Below, in pieces: positions 33,132-42,515 of a stretch of DNA of 64,000 nt. The position numbers and the translations under genes are program-made. Each line of letters opens with the position of its first letter. Positions within the stretch are counted from its first letter, which is position 1. The stretch is from contig JAOAPC010000018.1 of NCBI GenBank assembly GCA_025462735.1, forward strand, positions 1 to 64,000, written 5' to 3'. A model generated the notes under the pieces. The model was not told the DNA's origin. It made no database searches and saw nothing but the letters and a program-made list of their open reading frames with translations. This DNA comes from Acidobacteriaceae bacterium (GTDB lineage Bacteria > Acidobacteriota > Terriglobia > Terriglobales > Acidobacteriaceae).

Positions 33132-34022
33132 ATGGACTTTGACCAAATCGTCACCTTCATGGAAGTCGCCAAGCTCGGCAGCTTCTCCCGCGCCGGGCAG
33201 AAAATCTTCCGCTCGCAATCCGCAGTGAGCGCCCAAATCCGGCAACTGGAGCAGGAATACGGCGATCGACTGCTCGACCGTGCAGGCAAGGATGTGACCC
33301 TTACGCCTGCCGGCCGTGTGCTATTCGCCTATGCTGAGCGGATGCTGCACATTCGCGATGAGTCTTTGCTCGCGGTCGCCGACCAGGGATCCATGCCGCG
33401 CGGAACCATCACGGTTGGCGCGAACGAAGCCACTTGTCTGTACGTGCTGCCCGATGTCTTTGCTAAATATTGCAGCCTCTACCCCGGCGTGCAGATCAAC
33501 ATCTATCGCAACTTCAGCTACAAAATTGTTGAGAAATTGGAGAATGGCACCATCGATGTCGGCATCGTTACCATGCCGGTGAAGAGCCCAAGCCTGAAAG
33601 CCCATCCTATTTTTCGCGATCAGCTTATGTTGATGGTCAATCCGCAAAATCCACTGGCGAAGCTCGATGTTGTTCCCATCAGCGAAATTGCAAAGCAACC
33701 CATGCTCCTGCCGAAGACCGGCTTTAGCCGCCGGATCATGGACAAACTTTTCCGCCCCTACGCCGACAAGCTGCAGGTCCGCATGGAACTGCCGAGCGTA
33801 GGCATGATCAAGAGCTTCGTAGCCGCCGGACTTGGGGTCTCGATTATCAGCGCAAGTTTCGCGCGCGATCAGGTCCTGGCAGGTCGCGTGAAACTGATCC
33901 CGATCAAGGGGGAGGAACTCTGGCGTGAGCTGGGCGTGGCGTATCGACGTGATCGCACTCTTACCCGTGCGACAGACACGTTCATCAACACGGTTCGGCA
34001 ATTGGCGGCAACATTGAAGTAA
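33132..34022 (+). CDS. LysR-type transcriptional regulator
   Basis: A 296-aa regulator. The N-terminal winged helix (FMEVAKLGSFSRAGQKIFRS, QSAVSAQIRQLEQEYGDRL) binds DNA, and the periplasmic-binding-protein-like effector domain starts at about residue 90. A TATAAT (33115-33120) lies a few bases before the ATG, giving a very short leader. It sits downstream of cysH and might control sulfur genes like CysB, but its effector cannot be read from the sequence. Confidence 0.9.
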   Translation: MDFDQIVTFMEVAKLGSFSRAGQKIFRSQSAVSAQIRQLEQEYGDRLLDRAGKDVTLTPAGRVLFAYAERMLHIRDESLLAVADQGSMPRGTITVGANEATCLYVLPDVFAKYCSLYPGVQINIYRNFSYKIVEKLENGTIDVGIVTMPVKSPSLKAHPIFRDQLMLMVNPQNPLAKLDVVPISEIAKQPMLLPKTGFSRRIMDKLFRPYADKLQVRMELPSVGMIKSFVAAGLGVSIISASFARDQVLAGRVKLIPIKGEELWRELGVAYRRDRTLTRATDTFINTVRQLAATLK

Positions 34023-34026
34023 ATTG

Positions 34027-34256
34027 GGTCGTTGGTTATTCGTCGTTGGTCGTTGGTCGTTGGTCGTTGGTCGTTGGCCGTTGGCCAAAGGCCGCGCTGC
34101 TCGGGCGGAGCAGCCGTACTTAATTCGAGTGTTTCAAATCCGCAAACAAAATAAAACTGGTTGGCCGAAGGCCGACGACCGACGACGGGGGTTCCAACTA
34201 ACGACCGATGACAGGTTCGGGCCAACGGCCAACGACGAACGACGGCTTTTTAGTCA
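34027..34256. repeat. GTTGGTC heptamer tandem repeats with inverted complement
   Basis: Five or more consecutive copies of (T)CGTTGG occur at 34043-34078, then CCGTTGGCC. The complementary ACGACC/CCAACG units recur at 34160-34180 and 34212-34250, so the region can fold into a large imperfect hairpin right after the LysR gene, ending in GGCTTTTT. It encodes no plausible protein. Confidence 0.65.
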
Positions 34257-34392
34257 TTCGTTTTCTTAATCCCGTCTATCACAATTTCCAATATCCGTTG
34301 GGCGCGAGAAATTGCTAATTTAGAGATAGCAGCCTGAGGTTCGTGCCGGCGCTGGCGCGAGGTGAAGGTGAGTCCAATGCGCGGAGGTTCCT

Positions 34393-34563
34393 ATGACGGA
34401 ACTCGAGACTAAGTTGAACAACATTTTGGAAGAACATCAGCATGAAAGCGGACTGCACATGATCGGCGGGCGCCGCCGGCTGATTGAGCGTCTGGCGCAC
34501 TTCGTCGAAGAAGACGTTAAGCCAGAGCAAAACGCCGCGCAGCCCAGTTCGCGCGAACATTAA
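34393..34563 (+). CDS. small hypothetical protein, 56 aa
   Basis: An ATG at 34393 preceded by GCGGAGG and an ORF of 56 codons. The product is mostly helical and acidic (TELETKLNNILEEHQHE, then RRRLIERLAHFVEEDV) with a disordered end. It is followed at 23 bases by a strong terminator. The well placed ribosome binding site and the terminator argue that it is expressed. No family recognised. Confidence 0.65.
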   Translation: MTELETKLNNILEEHQHESGLHMIGGRRRLIERLAHFVEEDVKPEQNAAQPSSREH

Positions 34564-34586
34564 TCTGTACCATCCTCCTGAGAAAA

Positions 34587-34614
34587 GCTCGCTGCGCAAG
34601 CAGCGGGCTTTTTG
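34587..34614 (+). terminator. terminator of the 56-aa gene
   Basis: GCTCGCTGC (34587-34595) pairs with GCAGCGGGC (34600-34608; one G-U) around a GCAA loop, followed by TTTTTGTTT. Confidence 0.8.
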
Positions 34615-34635
34615 TTTCGGCCATTCCAACCCCAC

Positions 34636-34698
34636 TGTCATCCCGAGCAAGGCGGATGAGCGTGCAGCTCATCCGGCGCGCCGAGGGATCTGCAGTTC
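34636..34698. repeat. REP-like module, left copy (inverted to the right copy)
   Basis: The module reads TGTCATCCCGAGCAAGG, a 9-bp hairpin (34653-34661/34667-34675), then GCCGAGGGATCTGCAG. It overlaps the last codons of the GIY-YIG gene on the other strand. Confidence 0.75.
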
Positions 34699-34995
34699 GA
34701 ATTTCTGTCCCCAACCCTCAGCCAAGTCTTGCCATGCCGGATTCTTGGTCTTGATCAAGGCAATGCGCTTTGCACGTGTCCATGATTTGATCTGCTTTTC
34801 GCGGGCAATCGCCCTTCCAACGCGTCCGAAGGTTTCGTAATACACGAGGCGATTGATCTTGTACCTCTTTGTGAAGCCTTCGATCTCTCCGAACTTGTGC
34901 TGAACAGCACGCCTATAAATGCTATTCGTAACTCCTGTGTAGAGATTCAGGGATCTGCTTGCCATGATGTAAACGTAATAATTCTTTTGAAACAC
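34669..34995 (-). CDS. GIY-YIG nuclease superfamily protein
   Basis: A 108-aa single-domain endonuclease of the small UvrC-N-like/YhbQ-like type. The motif appears as YYVYIMAS ... LYTGVTN, followed by the conserved R (IYRRAVQHK), E (YYETF) and a basic helix (IAREKQIKSWTRAKR). It starts with GTG. The gene is framed by the two inverted REP-like modules: one touches its start codon and the other codes its C-terminus (FELQIPRRAG). This may be a self-mobilised unit. Confidence 0.85.
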   Translation of the reverse strand: MFQKNYYVYIMASRSLNLYTGVTNSIYRRAVQHKFGEIEGFTKRYKINRLVYYETFGRVGRAIAREKQIKSWTRAKRIALIKTKNPAWQDLAEGWGQKFELQIPRRAG

Positions 34996-35061
34996 CTGCA
35001 GTTCCCTCGGCTGCGAAGTTCATTCGCCGAGCGAATGAACTTCCTCGCTCGGGATGACATT
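34996..35061. repeat. REP-like module, right copy
   Basis: Read on the minus strand it is TGTCATCCCGAGCGAGG, a 13-bp hairpin (35015-35027/35031-35043), then GCCGAGGGAACTGCAG. It is the inverted counterpart of 34636-34698 with a different central hairpin. Confidence 0.75.
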
Positions 35062-35208
35062 GTGAATGATAGCCGTGTAAACAATGAGAGTCTGTGACGG
35101 ATGAACACATAGCACCTGTTGACGAAATCATAGTTTCGCTAATAACGCGAGTAGGGGCGGGGACAAGGCTAGTCACCTGAAAACAATCGTTCTTCCTTGG
35201 ATTTCTTC

Positions 35209-35236
35209 TTGACACCCCCACCATGTATCGTACAAT
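35209..35236 (+). promoter_or_regulatory. arg operon promoter
   Basis: TTGACA (35209-35214), a 16-bp spacer and TACAAT (35231-35236), placing the start of transcription in the first ARG box. Confidence 0.75.
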
Positions 35237-35238
35237 AG

Positions 35239-35274
35239 ATGAATAATTATTCATGCAAGTGAATATTAATCCAT
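35239..35274 (+). promoter_or_regulatory. tandem ARG boxes (ArgR operator)
   Basis: Box 1 is a perfect 16-base palindrome (ATGAATAATTATTCAT, 35239-35254). Box 2 (35259-35274) matches the TGAAT-N4-ATTCA consensus with one or two changes and runs into the argR start codon. The centres are 20 bp apart, about two helical turns, as expected for a hexameric ArgR. The operon is therefore probably autorepressed with arginine. Confidence 0.85.
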
Positions 35275-35716
35275 GAGTAAGCTGTCGCGACACAATGCGA
35301 TTTTGGAGCTGCTGGACCAAGGCCCGGTCACGAGCCAGGAGGAACTCCAGCGCCTACTCCACAAGCGTGGCTTCGACGCTGGCCAGGCCACCCTCTCTCG
35401 TGACATTCGTGAGCTCGGCCTCGCCAAGACCGCCGATGGCTATTCGCTGCCGGGCAGGGAAGCGGCTGCAGAATCGGATCTGCCCTCGGTTTCGCGCTTA
35501 GTGCGTGAGTTTGTGACCAGCGTCCGCGCGGCGCAGAACCTTCTGGTGGCGAAAACCAGCATAGGGAGCGCGCAGCCGGTGGCCGCGGCGCTCGATGGAG
35601 AGAACTGGCCGGAAGCCATCGGCACAATCGCCGGCGATGACACCATCCTGATCGTCTGCGAAGACAAGCGCTCTGCCGGACGCCTGGCGGATCGTATTCA
35701 AGGGATGCTCGCCTGA
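35273..35716 (+). CDS. argR: arginine repressor ArgR
   Basis: A 147-aa transcription factor. The N-terminal winged helix (SKLSRHNAILELLDQGPVTS, then ATLSRDIRELGLAKT) binds ARG boxes. The C-terminal domain binds arginine and makes hexamers; IGTIAGDDTILIVCED is the conserved effector motif. It is the first gene of the operon and lies over its own operator. The stop overlaps argC. Confidence 0.95.
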   Translation: MSKLSRHNAILELLDQGPVTSQEELQRLLHKRGFDAGQATLSRDIRELGLAKTADGYSLPGREAAAESDLPSVSRLVREFVTSVRAAQNLLVAKTSIGSAQPVAAALDGENWPEAIGTIAGDDTILIVCEDKRSAGRLADRIQGMLA

Positions 35717-36771
35717 TGGCCGCGAAACTCAGAGTCGCAGTTCTTGGCGCGACCGGCTATTCCGGCCTGGAACTCACGCGGCTCCTGCTGCGCCATCCAC
35801 AGCTCGAGAAGCCGGTATTACTGCGTCGGTCAGCAGACTCTGCCAATGGCAACGGAAATGTGAATCTCGCAGACATTTTCCCAGCTTTGTCAGGCAATGG
35901 CCGATATCCCCTTGAACCGCTTTCCTGGCCTTCCCTGAAGCAGAAAGGGGTTGAGCTGCTTTTCCTCGCAACCCCGCATGAGGTTTCGCGCGCTCTGGTT
36001 CCGGAAGCGGTGGCGCAGGGAATTCGCGTGGTCGACCTCAGCGGCGCATGGCGGCTGAAGCAGGATCAGCATCGCGCAATTTACGGATTCAAAGATGCCG
36101 ATGCAGTCACTGCGGCAGAGCTTACGCAAAAAGCCGTGTACGGATTGCCGGAGCTTAACAGCGACCAGATTCCAGACGCGACTCTCGTTGCGAATCCGGG
36201 CTGTTATGCCACTACAGTCATCCTGGCGCTTGCACCGCTTTTGAAATCGGAACTGGTTGATCGCGAAAAGGGAATCATCGCCGACTCCAAATCCGGGGTC
36301 TCTGGGGCTGGCAAAGAACCTTCGTCGCGTACGCATTTTGTTTCCGTCGCCGACAATCTCTCTGCCTACGCCGTGTTCACGCACCGCCATTTGGGAGAGA
36401 TCGCCGAGCAATTGCAGCTCAGCACAAACGAAGTCACGTTTACGCCGCACCTGCTCCCAATTCCGCGCGGGATTCTGTCGACGATCTACGTACACCTCAA
36501 GCAGCCGATGCAGGCCGCGAAAATCGAGGCCCGCTATCGCGATTTCTATAAAGGCAAGCGCTTCGTGCGGGTGTTTGCGAATCCGAAGCTGCCGGAAATC
36601 CAGTTCTCGTTGAACACCAATTATTGCGATCTGGGTTTTTGTCTTGCACCGGATGGGCAGCGCCTGGTGATCATTTCGTGCGAGGACAACCTGATTAAAG
36701 GCGCGGCTGGGCAGGCAGTGCAGAACATGAACCTGATGTACGGCTGGTCAGAAGAAGAAGGGCTTTTATGA
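35716..36771 (+). CDS. argC: N-acetyl-gamma-glutamyl-phosphate reductase
   Basis: A 351-aa NADPH enzyme of the third step of arginine synthesis. VAVLGATGYSGLELTRLLLR is the nucleotide-binding motif, and the catalytic cysteine is C163 in VANPGCYATT. KSGVSGAGKEPS and HRHLGEIAEQL are conserved. Length and start (directly at the argR stop) are typical. Confidence 0.96.
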   Translation: MAAKLRVAVLGATGYSGLELTRLLLRHPQLEKPVLLRRSADSANGNGNVNLADIFPALSGNGRYPLEPLSWPSLKQKGVELLFLATPHEVSRALVPEAVAQGIRVVDLSGAWRLKQDQHRAIYGFKDADAVTAAELTQKAVYGLPELNSDQIPDATLVANPGCYATTVILALAPLLKSELVDREKGIIADSKSGVSGAGKEPSSRTHFVSVADNLSAYAVFTHRHLGEIAEQLQLSTNEVTFTPHLLPIPRGILSTIYVHLKQPMQAAKIEARYRDFYKGKRFVRVFANPKLPEIQFSLNTNYCDLGFCLAPDGQRLVIISCEDNLIKGAAGQAVQNMNLMYGWSEEEGLL

Positions 36772-36787
36772 GGAAAGCAGGGCAGAT

Positions 36788-37573
36788 GTGAAGATCGTCA
36801 TAAAAATCGGCGGCGTTGCGCTCGAAGATGAAGCTACGTTGCACAAATGCACGCGGGCCGTGGTTGAGATGGCGAAAGACGGGCACCGCGTGGCCCTGGT
36901 TCATGGCGGTGGCACGGCGCTCACGCGCACGCTCAAGCTCTTGGGCAAGCAAAGTGATTTCATCAACGGCCTGCGCATTACCGACGCCGAGACTCGCGAC
37001 GTCGCACTCATGGTGTTGGCGGGAATGGTGAACAAAAAAGTTGTGGCGGCGGTTGTGAAAGCGGGGCTGCCGGCAGTCGGCTTTTGCGGTGGAGACGGCA
37101 TGACCTTCCGCGCTCGCAAGAAAGAGACGCAAGGTTACGACCTCGGATTCGTCGGCGAAATCTGTGCCGTGGAGCCACGCTGGTTTGAAGCAATTTGGAG
37201 CGAAGGCGGAATTCCGGTGCTCTCATCTCTGGCGCTTGGTTCCGACGGCGAATACTACAACGTGAATGCCGACCAGATGGCCTCTGCCTGTGCCATTGCC
37301 TGCAAAGCCGACACGCTGATTTTTCTCACCGATGTTCCGGGCGTAAAGGATGCCGACGGCGTCGTGATGCCGTGGCTGACCACGAAGCAGGTTCCCGCGC
37401 TGATTGCCGGCTCGGTCGTGGGTGGTGGCATGCTGCCGAAGCTGGAAGCTTGTGGCAATGCACTGAAGCGCGGTGTTGGCCGGGTTCGGATCCTTCCCGC
37501 AGCACAGGCTGACGCGCTGCCCCAGTTTTATTTTCAGAAACTCGAATACGGGACCGAGGTCATCGGAGCATGA
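36788..37573 (+). CDS. argB: acetylglutamate kinase
   Basis: A 261-aa amino-acid kinase fold enzyme that phosphorylates N-acetylglutamate. KIVIKIGGVAL and LVHGGGTALTRTLKLLG form the phosphate loops, INGLRITDAETRDVALMVLAG is the substrate site, and NVNADQMASA closes the family pattern. It begins with GTG. It lacks the N-terminal helix linked with arginine feedback in hexameric enzymes, so it is probably the dimeric, less regulated type. The end overlaps argD. Confidence 0.95.
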   Translation: MKIVIKIGGVALEDEATLHKCTRAVVEMAKDGHRVALVHGGGTALTRTLKLLGKQSDFINGLRITDAETRDVALMVLAGMVNKKVVAAVVKAGLPAVGFCGGDGMTFRARKKETQGYDLGFVGEICAVEPRWFEAIWSEGGIPVLSSLALGSDGEYYNVNADQMASACAIACKADTLIFLTDVPGVKDADGVVMPWLTTKQVPALIAGSVVGGGMLPKLEACGNALKRGVGRVRILPAAQADALPQFYFQKLEYGTEVIGA

Positions 37574-38838
37574 ACTCTCAGACCATGAGCTTGGCCTCGG
37601 TGATCCGCGCTGAAGAAAAATTGCTGCTGCCGACATACGACCGGCAGAGGGTCCTCTTCACTCGCGGACGTGGCGTCTATCTCTGGGATTCGAAAGGCAA
37701 GCGCTATCTCGATTTTCTCAGCGGCATCGGCGTGAACGCCCTCGGACATGGGCATCCGGCAATTCAAAAAGTGCTCAAGCAGCAGGCCGGAAAACTGATC
37801 CACACGTCGAACCTTTTCTACCACCAATATCAAGCCGAGCTGGCGAAGCGGCTCACAAAGATCTCCGGCCTCGACCGTGCGTTCTTCTGCAACAGCGGGA
37901 CCGAAGCCTGGGAAGGGGCACTGAAGCTGGCTCGGGCGTATGCACGCGCAAATAACAACAACGGTCACAAAGCGAAGTGGCGCTTGCTGGCTTTGGACAA
38001 TTCCTTTCACGGTCGAACGTTTGGCGCGCTTGCAACTACCGGTCAAGAAAAGTATCGGCATCCGTTCACGCCGTTGGTCCCAGGTGTGAGCTTTGTTACG
38101 TTCAACGATCTGGATGATTTGAAGCGACAGTTTGATGGCAGCGTCTGCGCGGTCTGCGTCGAGACAATTCAAGGCGAAAGCGGAATCCGCCCAGTCAGCC
38201 GCGAATTCTTGCAGCTGGCACGTGAGCTGACGCAAAAGTCGGGCGCGTTGCTGATCCTCGACGAGATTCAATGTGGCCTTGGACGCACCGGGAAATTCTT
38301 TGCTTATCAACATTACGGAATCACCCCGGACATTGTGACCGTTGCAAAGCCGCTTGCTGCGGGAGTGCCGTTAGGCGCATTGCTCACCACCAACCGCGTA
38401 GCCACTGGCATGCACCCCGGACTTCACGGCACAACTTTCGGCGGCGGCCCACTGGCCTGCGCGGTCGCGATTGAATTCCTGCGCCAACTCGATGGGTTGT
38501 TGTCCCATGTCTCGAAGATTGGGAGCCTTTTCATCGCGCAGCTTAAAAAACTCCAGTCCAGGCACACGTCGATAAAAGATGTGCGTGGCATGGGACTGAT
38601 GCTCGCGGTGGAACTTGACTCGAGTGAAACCGCGAAATCGGTGGTTAGCCAGCTACTCGAGCAAGGAATTCTGATCAACCGTACGCACGACACCGTATTA
38701 CGCTTTCTGCCCCCTTACATCATTGAGAAGAAGCATGTGGATGAAGTCGTGCACACACTGGATGGAGCACTCGACAAATCGACAAACATCAGGGCACTAA
38801 AAGGAAAGCCACGCAAGAAGTCTGAAAGGAGCCACTAG
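37570..38838 (+). CDS. argD: acetylornithine aminotransferase
   Basis: A 422-aa class III PLP aminotransferase. FCNSGTEAWEGALKLAR, LLILDEIQCGLGRTGKFFAY and the Schiff-base lysine in TVAKPLAAGVPLGA are visible, as is GTTFGGGPLACAVA. The C-terminal basic tail (KGKPRKKSERSH) is longer than usual. It starts inside the argB stop and touches argF. Confidence 0.95.
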   Translation: MNSQTMSLASVIRAEEKLLLPTYDRQRVLFTRGRGVYLWDSKGKRYLDFLSGIGVNALGHGHPAIQKVLKQQAGKLIHTSNLFYHQYQAELAKRLTKISGLDRAFFCNSGTEAWEGALKLARAYARANNNNGHKAKWRLLALDNSFHGRTFGALATTGQEKYRHPFTPLVPGVSFVTFNDLDDLKRQFDGSVCAVCVETIQGESGIRPVSREFLQLARELTQKSGALLILDEIQCGLGRTGKFFAYQHYGITPDIVTVAKPLAAGVPLGALLTTNRVATGMHPGLHGTTFGGGPLACAVAIEFLRQLDGLLSHVSKIGSLFIAQLKKLQSRHTSIKDVRGMGLMLAVELDSSETAKSVVSQLLEQGILINRTHDTVLRFLPPYIIEKKHVDEVVHTLDGALDKSTNIRALKGKPRKKSERSH

Positions 38839-39845
38839 TGAGCAGCCAGACACTCGCCGCGCCGGCAAGGCCGCAGCCGCCCATCAACCCCCATCCCGGA
38901 AGGGACTTGGTCTCGATCCGCGATTTGTCGCCGATAGAGGTTGAATCACTTTTCCATCTTTCCGCACTCGTGAAAGCGCGTCCGCAGGATTTTCGCACTG
39001 CACTGGCCGGAAAGCACATCGCGATGTTTTTCGAGAAACCGTCACTGCGCACTCGCCTCACTTTCGAGGCCGGAATTTGCGGACTGGGCGGATCGGTTTC
39101 GTTTATTGATCAACGGCATGAACGCCTGGAGGCACGTGAGACCTTGAGCGATATCGCGCACAATGTGGAGCGATGGGTTAGCGGTATCGTGCTGCGCACG
39201 TTTGCCCACGAGACCGTTGCAGGAATGGCGGAACTCGCCTGTGTCCCCGTGATCAATGCGCTAAGCGAAGTGGAGCACCCGTGCCAGGCGTTGGCGGATT
39301 ACTTTACACTGCACGAAAAGTTTGGGAACCTCAGGAAGATTTGCCTGGCATACGTTGGCGACGGTAATAACGTTATGCATTCACTCTTGCTAACGTCGGC
39401 GGTGCTTGGATCGAAGATTCGCATCGCGACACCGAAGGGATACGGCCCGAATCCGCAGATTCTTGCCGACGCCCATGACATCGCTAAAAACACTGGCGCG
39501 ATCATTGAACTGATGACCGATCCGCACCAGGCGGTACGCGGCGTCGATGCGGTTTACACCGACGCTTGGACCAGCATGGGTCACGAGCATGAAACTGAAG
39601 AGCGCGCGAAGACTTTTCCGCCATACCAGGTCAACGACAAGCTGATGGCCGGTGCGGCGCCTCATGCTGTGTTCATGCACTGCCTACCAGCGCATCGCAA
39701 TGAAGAAGTCACGGACGCCATAATTGATTCGGTGCGATCGATTGTCTTCGACCAGGCGGAAAATCGCATGCACGTGCAGAAGGCGATATTAATGATGCTG
39801 GTGGGTGGAAAAAGCCGCCAGCCTTTGAGGAGCGCTCATGCCTGA
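38838..39845 (+). CDS. argF: ornithine carbamoyltransferase
   Basis: A 335-aa enzyme joining carbamoyl phosphate and ornithine to citrulline. The carbamoyl-phosphate loop is [12 protein letters not shown] (Leu in place of the usual Thr), with [23 protein letters not shown] (SMG loop of ornithine specificity) and [12 protein letters not shown]. An N-terminal extension of about 20 residues precedes the core. It starts with GTG in the argD stop. The S-L-R-T-R variant is a small oddity. Confidence 0.94.
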   Translation: MSSQTLAAPARPQPPINPHPGRDLVSIRDLSPIEVESLFHLSALVKARPQDFRTALAGKHIAMFFEKPSLRTRLTFEAGICGLGGSVSFIDQRHERLEARETLSDIAHNVERWVSGIVLRTFAHETVAGMAELACVPVINALSEVEHPCQALADYFTLHEKFGNLRKICLAYVGDGNNVMHSLLLTSAVLGSKIRIATPKGYGPNPQILADAHDIAKNTGAIIELMTDPHQAVRGVDAVYTDAWTSMGHEHETEERAKTFPPYQVNDKLMAGAAPHAVFMHCLPAHRNEEVTDAIIDSVRSIVFDQAENRMHVQKAILMMLVGGKSRQPLRSAHA

Positions 39846-41115
39846 GAAAGTCGTACTCGCCTATTCCGGAGGCTTGGATACTTCAATCATCATTCCGTGG
39901 CTAAAGGAGAACTATTCCTACGACGTGATCGCGATGGTCGGTGACGTTGGTCAAGGTGACGACATCGAGGCCGTCGTCGAAAAGGCCTACAAAACCGGGG
40001 CCAGCAAAGTCTTGGTCGAAGACCTGCGCGACGAATTCCTAACCGAATACGTGTTCCCCGCGCTTCAAGCAGGAGCAGTTTACGAGCACAAGTATTTGCT
40101 CGGGACATCACTGGCGCGTCCGGTCATTGCAAAGCATCAAGTTGAAGTTGCTTTGCGCGAAGGTGCGACTGCAGTGGCGCACGGATGCACCGGCAAGGGA
40201 AACGACCAGGTACGTTTCGAGCTGACCTACCAGGCGTTGGCCCCAGAGCTGAAGGTGATCGCGCCCTGGCGTGAGTGGAATTTGAAATCGCGCGAAGACT
40301 GTTTGGATTACGCCGAGGCCCACGGAATCCCAGTGGCCGCGAGCCGCGAGAAGATTCACAGCCGCGACCGGAATTTGTGGCACCTAAGCCACGAAGGCGG
40401 GGAACTGGAAGATGCGGCGAATGCGCCGTTCCCCAACACCTGGCAAATTTCGAAATCGCCCCAAGAAGCGCCAGACCGCGAAGAGCGGGTGCAAATCGAG
40501 TTTGAAAAAGGCGTTCCTGTTGGCGTCAATGGAATGCGTCTCGATCCTGTGTCTCTGGTTGAATTGCTCAATGAAATCGGCGGACGGAACGCGATCGGCC
40601 GCGTAGATATCGTCGAGAACCGTTTTGTGGGAATCAAATCCCGGGGGTGCTATGAGACGCCTGGAGGCACTTTACTCATCGCGGCCCATCGTGAACTCGA
40701 AGCTCTCTGCTGCGAGCGCGATGTCATGCACTTCAAGCAGCACGTCGCACTGAAGTATGCCGAGTTGGTTTATTACGGTCTGTGGTTCACGCCTCTTCGT
40801 GAAGCGCTGGATGCGTTTGTCGAGAGCACGCAAAAAGAAGTGACGGGCAAAGTTACGTTGTCCCTCTACAAAGGAAATGTATCTATTGTCACCAGGCAAT
40901 CGGAGTACTCGCTGTATCGCACCGATTTGTCGTCATTCACGATGGGAGAAAGCTACGATCAGAAAGATGCTGCCGGGTTTATTCGTATTTTGGGATTGCC
41001 GTCGCGTTCTCGAGCATTGCGCAAGCAAAAGCCTTTAATGGAGGACGCAAAGGATTCGCCGAGTTCGCAAAAAAAAGAAAAACAAGAGGTCACGCCATCG
41101 GAGGTCGCGCAATGA
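39838..41115 (+). CDS. argG: argininosuccinate synthase
   Basis: A 425-aa ATP pyrophosphatase joining citrulline and aspartate. The P-loop-like [18 protein letters not shown] is at the N-terminus, [14 protein letters not shown] and [20 protein letters not shown] are conserved, and [19 protein letters not shown] is near the C-terminus. About 30 charged residues at the end go beyond the family core. It overlaps argF by eight bases and argH by four. Confidence 0.96.
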   Translation: MPEKVVLAYSGGLDTSIIIPWLKENYSYDVIAMVGDVGQGDDIEAVVEKAYKTGASKVLVEDLRDEFLTEYVFPALQAGAVYEHKYLLGTSLARPVIAKHQVEVALREGATAVAHGCTGKGNDQVRFELTYQALAPELKVIAPWREWNLKSREDCLDYAEAHGIPVAASREKIHSRDRNLWHLSHEGGELEDAANAPFPNTWQISKSPQEAPDREERVQIEFEKGVPVGVNGMRLDPVSLVELLNEIGGRNAIGRVDIVENRFVGIKSRGCYETPGGTLLIAAHRELEALCCERDVMHFKQHVALKYAELVYYGLWFTPLREALDAFVESTQKEVTGKVTLSLYKGNVSIVTRQSEYSLYRTDLSSFTMGESYDQKDAAGFIRILGLPSRSRALRKQKPLMEDAKDSPSSQKKEKQEVTPSEVAQ

Positions 41116-42515
41116 AAATGTGGTCGGGCCGCTTCCGCCGGCCGCTCGATCCGGCTTTTGAGAAGTGGCAGCGGTCCTTCGACTTCGATTGCCGCCTGCT
41201 CGAGTGCGAGTTGGAGGCGAGTGCCGCGCATGCTCGCGCGCTCCGACAAGCAGGTGTGCTCTCGGCAGAGGAGTTGGAGTCCGTGCTACACGGCCTGGAG
41301 CAGATCGGGGAGCACGCCGCGGATTCGGCGGAGTTCATCGACGACTCCGAAGCAGAAGACGTGCACCATTTCGTCGAGAAACAATTGGTCGCCCTGATCG
41401 GCGATGCGGGATTCAAACTGCACAGCGGACGCAGCCGCAATGAACAAATAGCGGCTGACTTGAGGTTATACGTGCGTGCGGGCTGCGATGAAATTAGCGA
41501 AGCAATTTCCAATTGTATTTCAGTATTCCTCGATCGCGCGGAGCAGGCTGGTCAAGCGCCCATGCCCGCTTACACGCACATGCAGCGCGCGGAACCTGTG
41601 TTGGTGGCGCACTGGCTGCTCGCCTACATCGAGATGTTCTTCCGTGATCGCGATCGGCTCGCGGATTGTCGTAGGCGCGGGAATCTGTGCCCCCTGGGAT
41701 CCGCAGCAGTTGCGGGATCAACCTTGCCGCTCAATCGTGAGTTGATGGCTGGTGAACTGGGGTTCGATTCTCAGACTGCTAACAGCATCGACGCTACGAG
41801 CGATCGCGATTTCGTTCTCGAATTTGTGAACGCTCTCTCACTGCTGGCGCTGCATTTGAGCCGATGGGCCGAGGAGATGTTGTTGTTTTCCTCGCAGGAA
41901 TACAGCTTTCTGCAATTGCCGGAGGCGTACTCGACCGGCAGTAGCGCTATGCCGCAAAAAATGAACGGTGATCTGCTGGAGCTTACTCGTGCGAAGGCAG
42001 GCCGCGTGATCGGAGATGCTACAGCTCTCATGATCACCACCAAGGGCCTGCCGCTGGCTTACAACAAAGACCTGCAGGAAACTCAGGAGCCGCTCTTTCA
42101 TGCCACTGAAACCGCCGTTTTATTGCTGCCGTTGGTGACAGGATGGATGAGTGCGGTGGAATTCAATTTCGAGCGCATGCAGAAGGCAGCAGCAACTGGA
42201 CACATGAATGCGTTCGCCGCGGCCACGTACCTAACACGCAAGGGGGTTCCTTTCCGCATCGCTCACGAGCAGGTAGGGAAAGCGGTGCGCTTGGCGTTCG
42301 ACAATCAATGCGAGCTGCAGGATCTTGCGCTCGAGCAACTGCGGGACATCGATAATCACTTCAATCAAGACTTTTATGATTTCGTGAAGCTGGAAAATGT
42401 GCTCGCGATCCATGACGTTTCCGGCGGTACTGCTCCGGTCCAGGTCCGAGAGGCGCTTTCAACAGCACGAAAGAAACTTGGCTCGGTCCAGGAGGAGTCC
42501 CATGCACACGCGTGA
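41112..42515 (+). CDS. argH: argininosuccinate lyase
   Basis: A 467-aa lyase that splits argininosuccinate into arginine and fumarate. MWSGRF at the start, [33 protein letters not shown] and the signature [20 protein letters not shown] (with the catalytic serine) are intact. Its end overlaps the start of the GNAT gene by 14 bases. Confidence 0.96.
   Translation: MKMWSGRFRRPLDPAFEKWQRSFDFDCRLLECELEASAAHARALRQAGVLSAEELESVLHGLEQIGEHAADSAEFIDDSEAEDVHHFVEKQLVALIGDAGFKLHSGRSRNEQIAADLRLYVRAGCDEISEAISNCISVFLDRAEQAGQAPMPAYTHMQRAEPVLVAHWLLAYIEMFFRDRDRLADCRRRGNLCPLGSAAVAGSTLPLNRELMAGELGFDSQTANSIDATSDRDFVLEFVNALSLLALHLSRWAEEMLLFSSQEYSFLQLPEAYSTGSSAMPQKMNGDLLELTRAKAGRVIGDATALMITTKGLPLAYNKDLQETQEPLFHATETAVLLLPLVTGWMSAVEFNFERMQKAAATGHMNAFAAATYLTRKGVPFRIAHEQVGKAVRLAFDNQCELQDLALEQLRDIDNHFNQDFYDFVKLENVLAIHDVSGGTAPVQVREALSTARKKLGSVQEESHAHA

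Noticed and set aside
34027-34256. CRISPR-like array
   Set aside because: Units are 7-8 bp and contiguous with no spacers, and no cas genes are in the window.
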